Assembly (NCBI GenBank): GCA_016648135.1
Contig: JADDOH010002625.1
Location: 269,966-333,965 of the forward strand
DNA length: 64,000 nucleotides
From: Agrypnia vestita
Lineage: Eukaryota; Arthropoda; Insecta; Trichoptera; Phryganeidae
Direction of reading: 5' to 3'
Shown here one piece after another: positions 57,275 to 64,000 of this stretch; within the stretch, counting starts at the first letter, position 1; each line of letters starts with the position of its first letter. A program made the translations under genes and the position numbers. The notes under the pieces are model-generated. The model was not told where the DNA came from. It did no database searches and saw only the letters and a program-made list of their open reading frames with translations.

Positions 57275-57990
57275 CCAGCCCCGTATTGGTCCCTTGTAAA
57301 TGGTAAAAACACAAGAAAACTAACCCATAAAAACCAAGTTTTTATTAAACTCTCTTTCTCATTTACTAATTGAAACAGGTTTCGCGCCTGCTCCACGCGT
57401 TGGGCTCGAGTTGGACGACGCTACGAAAGGGAGTAATAGTAAAAACCGTTAAAATTTCGAAAAATCCAAAATTATACTACAGAAATTTAAAAAATTTAAA
57501 CGAAAAATTGTTAGATCATTTTGATCGCGGCCACGAGTCTGCCTGCAAAGTTTCAGCTCGATTGGATCACGGGAGAAGGATTAAAAATCGATCCAAAATT
57601 TTTTCGGCAGACAAGCAATAAGCAGACAAGCTGGCAAGGCGACAAGCAGACGCTACGAGTTAAAAGAAAGGGAGTAATAACCCATAAAAATCAAGTTTCT
57701 ACAATACTCTCTTTCTCATTTTCGGGTTTCGTGTCATATACGTCGGAATCTCCATACAACTTGTATGAAAACACCATTAAAAATTTGAAAAATCCAAAAT
57801 TATACTATAATTATAATTTTTTTTAACAAAAAATTTATAGATCTTCTTGATCGTCGCCACGAGTCTATTTGCAAAGTCTCAGCTCGATTGGATAACGGGA
57901 AAAGGGTTAAAAATCGATCCAAAGTTTTTTGTCAAACAAGTAATAATCAATCAGATACCACGAGTTAATATAAAGGGAGTAAAAAGGAAA
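57275..57990 (+). repeat. Dispersed repeat family B, two tandem copies
   Basis: The modules aacccataaaaaycaagttt, tctctttctcattt, gatcgyggccacgagtct, tttcagctcgattggatcac and aaaaatcgatccaaa occur at about 57330-57600. They recur at about 57680-57930, a spacing near 320-330 bp. The same modules in reverse are at 9340-9639. It includes aagcagacaagc short repeats. It is non-coding. Confidence 0.65.
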
Positions 57991-58057
57991 AGAAAAACTG
58001 AGTAGTTAACGAAAAAACAGGTAACAATATATATAATTTAGAAACATCAACAGAGGT

Positions 58058-58700
58058 GCAACAGAGCTAGTCCACAATACTGTACAAGTAGATTCCTTGC
58101 TAAATTACGAGTCAAAAATGTTCAAGCCACAATGTCCTAATATCAATATTTATGGTGATAAGCGACTTCTTCAAAATTTCTGATTTTTTATTTTATTATT
58201 ATTATTAGAGATGCGAACACGGAATACGTGTCACATCAATATTCCTACTATTTTCAAAATTAAGCTAAACGCTTGTGCCAAGAAAATAGGACTAACTTGC
58301 TGGTCTGGAGTGGGATTCGAACCCGCGACTTTTGGATCACGAGGCGAGAGTCCTAACCATAAGACCAACAAGTTACTCGACTTTATTTTTATATCGACTT
58401 ATATTCTTTTAAAACTTTGAATTATCATAAAACTATCATGTAACTTATATCTAATATTATAAAATTATTCGCTTTAATACAAAACAATTAAAACCTCGCC
58501 CCAAAAATTTCAGCTTATTAATATTTATTTAATTCGAGTTGTATAAAAGCGAATGAATTTATAGTATTTCGTTTAATTTACTTTCATGATACTTCAACGT
58601 CTTGCAAAAGATACGTAAGAAATATTAGAACATTGTTGCTTGAACATTTTCGACTCATAATTTAGGCAGGAATCTACCTGTAAAGTATTGTGGACTAGCC
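58058..58700. mobile_element. Foldback MITE containing a nested SINE
   Basis: The left end (58066-58120: caacagagctagtccacaat ... acgagtcaaaaatgttcaag) is the inverse of the right end (58645-58699: cttgaacattttcgactcat ... tattgtggactagc). It is the same family as 628-1045 and 15935-16150. A SINE sits at 58207-58382 inside the element, so the SINE is younger than this MITE. Confidence 0.75.
58207..58382 (-). mobile_element. tRNA-derived SINE, family S, copy 4
   Basis: The minus-strand tRNA-like head (tggttaggactctcgcctc and B-box ggttcgaatcc) is followed by the body gttagtcctattttcttggc and the end block acacgtattccgtgttcgc. The 3' tail is (TAA)n, seen as tattattatta before 58207, rather than the pure A tail of copy 2. 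Confidence 0.85.
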
Positions 58701-59732
58701 AGACACTAGACCAAAAATTGAAGACATGCTTTTATATAAATAAAGTATAGAAAAAAATCTGATGAAATACTACAGTGAACTGTGAAAAATTGGTGTTAAT
58801 TGGCATATATTGTTATTATTATATTATTTTATAATATTATATTATTAATTAAGGACAACAAAGTAATGTAATATTAAATATACTGTAATTATCCTTGCTT
58901 ATAAACTATTAATAGAGTTTTGCAAGATGCCGTATTAAAAAAATGAATAAATGAATTTAAAAAAAAAATTAAAAATATCTTTGATGATAGGTTTATAATA
59001 TATATCACCAAAGACAATTAAAACTGTGTATTATGCTTTAATTCAATAAATACTACAATATGGTATCATTGGGAGGGGAGGAGCAGACCTATATATAACT
59101 TCATTAAACACACTCTAAATAGCATAAAAAATCACAATTATAAAAAAGAACCTACCTTTCAAATTGATTATTCCAAAAATGTTGTGTGCCTATTTTTATT
59201 AAATTTTTCAAACAAGTATTAATACTACAAATCCTTAAAGTAAAATACATAATTGATTCTCTAACTTTCAGGTCTACAAGATCATTTCTATCACGTCCAA
59301 ATTTAAAACAAGCGCAGCCCAGAAGCATTGATTCTTCATAGGAATGAAATCATTCAATTCATTACCCGAAAAATTAAAAAAAAAATCAATAATTTAGTAA
59401 ATTTAAAATTAACTTAAAAAAATTAATAAGAAACCTCCTGAAATTCCCATGAGCTTCACTTTATATTTATTTATTATGTTCTCAATATTCTAAACAACTT
59501 ATTACAATGTAATAATAGTATCAATTAAATAAACTGATGTGATTACTCATACCGTAAAGACGAGCGTCAGCTCTGTTATGGCAAGTAAAACGTTTATTTT
59601 TTGTATGAATATATTGTATTATATTCATGAAATGAATATATACCTACTTACTTATAATAAATGGAAAATAATATAATAATAATAAGTTAACAAATAATGT
59701 ATAGCAATATAAAATATTAACACAAACAGTAA
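58701..59732. other. AT-rich DNA without recognised feature
   Basis: No gene or clear element boundary. Confidence 0.4.
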
Positions 59733-59825
59733 AATGAAAGGTATTACAAAAGGTGTCAAACAGAGATGCGTAATGTCACCATGGCTTTTCAACCTGTACA
59801 TGGATACACAATGGAGAAGTTGCAT
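59733..59825 (+). pseudogene. Non-LTR reverse transcriptase motif fragment
   Basis: The + frame reads MKGITKGVKQRCVMSPWLFN then LYMDTQW. GVxQxCVxSPxLFNxYMD is the conserved fingers/palm motif just before the catalytic region of non-LTR reverse transcriptases. The usual G of QGC is R here. Only about 30 codons remain. Confidence 0.65.
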
Positions 59826-60376
59826 ATTGTTGATAATAATATATTTAATTTTAATGTAATTAAATTAAACCCAAAAAATTAAATTAAAAACTATTAATCC
59901 AGTGAAAATAAAAAGAGATCTACCAATAAATGACTGAGCAATATTTTATTAAAGTTAACATATTTCAGCGCAGAACAAATGTGGCCCATGCCGCCTGTGA
60001 CGTCATTCGACCTTATCGAGATCATCGCACAACAGGTAATAAGCGAACATGAGCTGCGTCGACTAGGTCAAGTGACATCACGCGCTGTACCGTCGCAAGA
60101 AACGAAATTATTTTTGCAACGCAACTTTAAAATCCCATAACTTTTTCATTTGAAGAGATATTTTAATGATTCTTTCACATTTTTGTTTTATGTTACTTAA
60201 CTTTTTATTATTAATCTATAAAAAAATAGAAACTTCTTTCAAAAGATTATTCAATGTGGTTGTAAGGGGTAGGTACTATTAACCGCAGAACATGGTATTC
60301 AATTGGTCAGTTTCATAGAAGGTACCTGTCACTTCCTTGAGGTGTCAGAAAAATACACCTAATATAAACCTAAATA

Positions 60377-60919
60377 CAGAGATGTGACTTATCCAAGATA
60401 CAAGTATTTGAAATACAGATACAAGATACAAAATACGTATTTTCATCTTGTACCTGAAATACTTTTTTGAATATTCATCTTGTATCTTGTATTTAGAAAT
60501 TGAGATACATTCTTTTGATATCTTAGTATTTTGTAAATACTAAGATTGCTGAGATATTTTTTCCAATGATGTACCTATGATGAGACCTCATCGAAGAAAA
60601 ATGAACGACAAAATGTTTGAAGAACTGGTTTTACTCAAGTCTCAATTAAAACCTTAAAAATATAATATTTTATTTTGTCGCATTTGCGCGATCAACGCGA
60701 TTTATTCGTAAATAATTCTCGTTAAAAAATAAACTTACATTCAATGAAATGTGTTTTCTTACAAAAGGATTTTAAGTATCTTTAAAAAGTACTTGGAAGA
60801 TACGTATTTTGTATCTAGTATTTCAGATACCACTCCAGAAAGTTATTTGTATCTGGTATTTGAAAAACTTGATTTTAAAGTATCTTGCATTTTGTATTCC
60901 TGATACTTTGTACATCACT
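60377..60919. mobile_element. hAT-like non-autonomous element rich in gatacaagatac
   Basis: The ends cagagatgtgac and gtacatcact are imperfect inverted repeats, flanked by the 8-bp direct repeat CCTAAATA (60369-60376 and 60920-60927). The interior is built of inverted gatacaagatacaaaatac and gtatcttgtatttag type words and folds on itself. It has no transposase. The 8-bp duplication supports hAT. Confidence 0.75.
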
Positions 60920-60994
60920 CCTAAATATACTAGTAATTTTCATTAGAAAATCGTCTTTCTAGTTATTTCCCAAACCACCGCATGCCCAATATAA

Positions 60995-61400
60995 ATGAGT
61001 GCTCGCAAGGATTATAAGAACATTATCGCTTTCAATATTTCTGTATGGTTCAGGGACATAGACGCGAAGATAACGAGAGCTCGGAAGGATTGACGTGTTT
61101 CAAAGAATTTAAACAAAAAGGTAAATGTTTACCAACGATGTTTATCTTCCATCTATAAATGGGTTTTTACATAAATGGTTTGGACATGTCATCGACGGAG
61201 CCAATAAAGCACAAGGCAGGCAGGGTCGAGGAATCTCCCGCTGAAGACCCCCCTAACTTGGTGGACGGATCAAGTGAAGTCTGCGACCAATGGCTAACTT
61301 CAAAAAGTTCTCAGGAGTGCTGCAAATGGTACCGTATCGTTCTGTCTGTACTCAGGACTGCGCCGACTCGCGGCAGCGCCTGTGTGCGAAACATATAAAG
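60995..61400 (+). pseudogene. Degraded non-LTR RT tail
   Basis: ISVWFRDIDAKITRARKD occurs in one frame. WFGHVIDGANKAQGRQGRGI and a decayed tail follow in another, with stops, ending in TQDCADSRQRLCAKHI. The WFGHV...RQGRG order resembles the C-terminal part of RT ORFs. It may belong to the same dead copy as 59733-59825, with the hAT-like element inserted between them. Confidence 0.4.
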
Positions 61401-61607
61401 CGCCTCTTTTTTGTCATCGTGTGTCGACATAATTTGTATTTTTATTTTTCAAATTTTGACCGAAATATATTCTCCACTTTTACATAGTATTTTCCTAAAT
61501 AGGTAGGTAAAACGGTACGCTTCCGCTTGGCAATTACTGCGAAAAATAAAACGCAAATTAAATTTTTACATACTTTATTTGATATAGTAATTGTATATTA
61601 TACTAGC

Positions 61608-62095
61608 TGTTCATACCCGGCGTTGCACGGGTTAAATATTAAGTTTAAAATAAATTTGCGAGGGTAAACAAAGGCATCGAAAATATATAAGCGGGGGGGA
61701 AGCGTTAAAAGAATAGGGGGGAAATGCCACATATGTTACCCGCCGAGTCCTAACGAATACGTTTCCAAATTTTGAGGTCCGATCGGCCGAAAGGTACAGA
61801 TTTACCTAGGAAATATACCAGGGGAGGGGAAGGGTTAAAAGGATAGGGGGGAAATGTCACATATATTACCCGCCGAGTCCTTAAAAATAAGTTTACAAAT
61901 TTTGAGTCCGATCGGTCAAACGGTACAGATTTGCATCGAAAATATGTAAGGGGGAGGAGAAGGGGTTTGAGAATAGGGAGGAAATGTTGCCTATGTTACC
62001 CGCCGGGTCCTAAAGCATAAGTCTGCAAAATTTGAATCGAATCGGACAAACGATGTGGATTTGTATAGAGAACAGACAGACAGACTGTGATGGAT
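61608..62095. repeat. Dispersed element with about 128-bp tandem units
   Basis: It starts actagctgttcatacccggc gttgcacgggt, a widespread insect repeat terminus. It then holds three units with the pattern tacccgccg(a/g)gtcctaa, aaattttgagtccgatcgg and ataggggggaaatg at spacings near 127-129 bp, and ends cagacagacagac. It is non-coding; similar termini are associated with RTE-type LINE/SINE repeats. Confidence 0.7.
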
Positions 62096-63539
62096 CCTCT
62101 TCTTCGCCTTTCAGCTCGATCCTACTCCTAACTGAGTTTACGCCTTGTTAGAGGCAAACAAGCTATCTATCTACGTCGGGTTTTACTCTACGGTTTTTAA
62201 CGTAGTATTTCCAAACACCCTCGCTTTATTCAAGACCTCCCCAGTTCACGTTGTGTAATTTTTTGTTTCGAACTATAGGGGATGAATTGGTTTAGTGGTA
62301 ACCCTAACGCAAGCTTTACTTAAATTAAATACTGGGGTATGAAGTTCGTGAATGTTCATGGAAAACGTAAACAAAACTACCTAGCACGTCAATTAAGCCC
62401 TACGGTGCAATTGCTAAACATACTATGTTCCGTGGCCCTATATTATTTACCTATCATTCCTACGGACTGAAACCACTGCATCTGGTGTAGCTGCGCTTCC
62501 AGAGTGCGCGATCCTCTGCTCCCACGCCCTCTCCGCTCGATCCCCCATTGTCCTACCTGTATGGGATCGACCGCCATCCACTGGAAAGGTTAGTAACGTG
62601 CCGTTATCACATGCGCATGCACATATAGAGTACATAGATCCCCTGAAAGCCCTCGAGTCCTTCGTAGCCGCTCCTATGGATGATTCCGTCTTCGACTCCC
62701 TCGCTGATTAATAATTTTATCTTCCGCCGTTATCTCGCTGTGCTTATTCCTTACGATCTTTTATATTTACTCTGCATTATTTTTATATCAATTACATTGT
62801 TACGTTTATTTACTAGCCGGCCTAAGTTCCGTCACCTGTATCTGGCCCTATGTCTCATTCTAGTGGTACGTTGGGTTCTAGTGGATAAAGGGGGTGTGGG
62901 AGGTATGTGTAAATGTATGTGTACGCGAAAAATGTGTTTGCTTTAAATTCGGCTCCTCCATACCCAAAGGCTCATCGGTGACTGATCCCATCTTCCTTCT
63001 CCCGACACGAGTTCCGGATACGTTGACCTGAGCCTGGATGCGCCTTTTCATGTTGGGCCTCTTCTGTGCAAAGTACCGCACCATCCCTCGCGTCAGTGTC
63101 TGGCGTCCGGGCTCAGAGCCAGTTTGCCCCCCGAATTCCAACTCCTCCAGGTTAAACTAAGTTAAACTACGGTATATATACTGAAGCTACTGTAAAGATG
63201 GTCCCGGGCCACCTGTCAAGTCAAAAATATGCGAGTGGGGAGGGGGAGTTTCCTAGGCTCCCCAACCCTCGCCTGTGAGCAACTGCAGCCCATTGGCCAT
63301 TCGCGACACTACAGTGACTGCAACCACCCTCCCAGGTAGTACTTATTATAATCTGGTATGCATCAATACGTTCAATCCATTCCAGACGAGGGAAGACATC
63401 CGCACGGGTGTTGTGCCACCCGTGAAGAGCCCCCTCATACACTACGTACGAATAGATACATACTAATAAAATATAATATACATACATATACATACATATA
63501 CAATACATAAATAAATACTTGTAATGGTTGGTTGCCATG
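62096..63539. other. Less AT-rich region, probably decayed mobile DNA
   Basis: Two minus-strand stretches look protein-like by composition but match nothing I recognise. One has GRQTLTRGMVRYFAQKRPNM followed by KRRIQAQVN (62878-63141). The other has HCSVANGQWAAVAHRRGLGS (63221-63538). A small acatacatatacatac simple repeat lies near 63478-63505. Confidence 0.35.
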
Positions 63540-63654
63540 TGGTTTCACGAGGCCATGACCCCTCGTATTAGTAGATGGAAAGGTGGATCTGGACAGTAGG
63601 GATATGCCTAGCCCCTGGCCAGGGATGTCGGTGTATTTTCTCCAAATGGTGTAC

Positions 63655-64000
63655 AGCTAGAATCCTGCCATCGGTGATGATGGGATCTGCCTAATTTTCT
63701 CCGACTGATGTGTAACTGGAGCCCTGCCATCACTGATGAAGATGATGTTATCGCTATCGAAACGTCTCCTGATGATATATGGCTGAACCACCGCTAGTGA
63801 TGACGATGATGATGATACTATCGAAACGCCTCCTGACTATATATAGCTGAAACACCGCTAATGATGATGATACTATCGAAACGCCTCCTGACTATATATA
63901 TCTGGGACACTGCTAATGATGATGATGATGATGATACTATTGAAACACCTCCTGACGATATACAACTGGGACACTGCTATGATGATGATGTTGATGATAC
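63655..64000 (+). repeat. About 64-bp tandem array with variable GAT triplets, cut by window end
   Basis: Units share gctgaaacaccgctaatgat, a (gat)n run of varying length, actatcgaaacgcctcctga and a tatata stretch. Landmarks gacactgct/caccgct lie near 63787, 63851, 63906 and 63970. Each unit contains a tgatga...cgaaacg pattern; the first has the full CTGATGA (63733-63739) and GAAA (63759-63762). The array runs off the end of the window. Confidence 0.85.

Noticed and set aside
62878..63141. Possible real gene on the minus strand (KRPNMKRRIQAQ region)
   Set aside because: Composition is protein-like, but I recognise no family, splice sites or neighbours; kept only as a note in the region entry.

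Overview
The window is nuclear DNA of an insect. It has an AT-rich, repeat-dense background with very GC-rich coding exons, GT-AG introns of kilobase length, and an arthropod BTB/zinc-finger transcription factor gene of the tramtrack/broad/abrupt/lola class. The repeats (Penelope-like elements, Gypsy-like solo LTRs, Jockey- and RTE-like non-LTR fragments, tRNA-derived SINEs, hAT-type MITEs) are also typical of insects. I cannot name the species.

One host gene is clearly present, on the + strand from about 20.27 to 50.21 kb. Its first visible exon (ATG at 20289) begins at a splice acceptor, so at least one 5' non-coding exon lies further upstream, either in the first 20 kb or outside the window. 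Exons 1 and 2 (20289-20429, 30035-30226) together encode the BTB dimerisation domain. Exons 3 to 5 (32117-32633, 34263-34417, 36330-36422) encode a linker that includes an unusual His/Glu/Arg repeat tract. The transcript can then end in two ways. Exons 6 and 7 (37386-37809, 37899-38047) give four C2H2 fingers and a 556-residue protein. A distal exon 8 (48943-50214) gives six C2H2 fingers and a 789-residue protein. Both alternatives accept in phase 0 after exon 5, so they look like alternative 3'-terminal exons that swap the DNA-binding module on a shared BTB domain.

The first 20 kb hold no recognisable host coding exon. They contain a 133-bp tandem array with an alternating 266-bp higher-order pattern (2.2-3.4 kb), an 86-bp array (7.15-7.68 kb) and a solo LTR (4.05-4.54 kb). 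They also hold SINEs, 3' ends of several non-LTR retrotransposons, Penelope-like pieces with hammerhead-ribozyme-like cores, and a hAT MITE. A 30-bp minisatellite runs into the splice acceptor of the BTB start exon.

Intron 1 (20.4-30.0 kb) contains a second solo LTR (21.71-22.24 kb). It also contains a 3.8-kb foldback structure (22.67-26.44 kb) with arms of about 1.2-1.4 kb. Its arms and loop carry a broken gene of an uncharacterised, probably mobile-element-borne protein family. Other introns carry a Penelope GIY-YIG endonuclease fragment and a mariner-like fragment. From 50.2 to 57.2 kb nothing but AT-rich DNA was recognised. The last 7 kb are again repeats: nested MITE/SINE insertions, reverse transcriptase scraps, a hAT-like element with 8-bp duplications, a 128-bp tandem, and a closing array of about 64-bp units that carry the same CTGATGA...GAAA pattern seen in the Penelope-like pieces.
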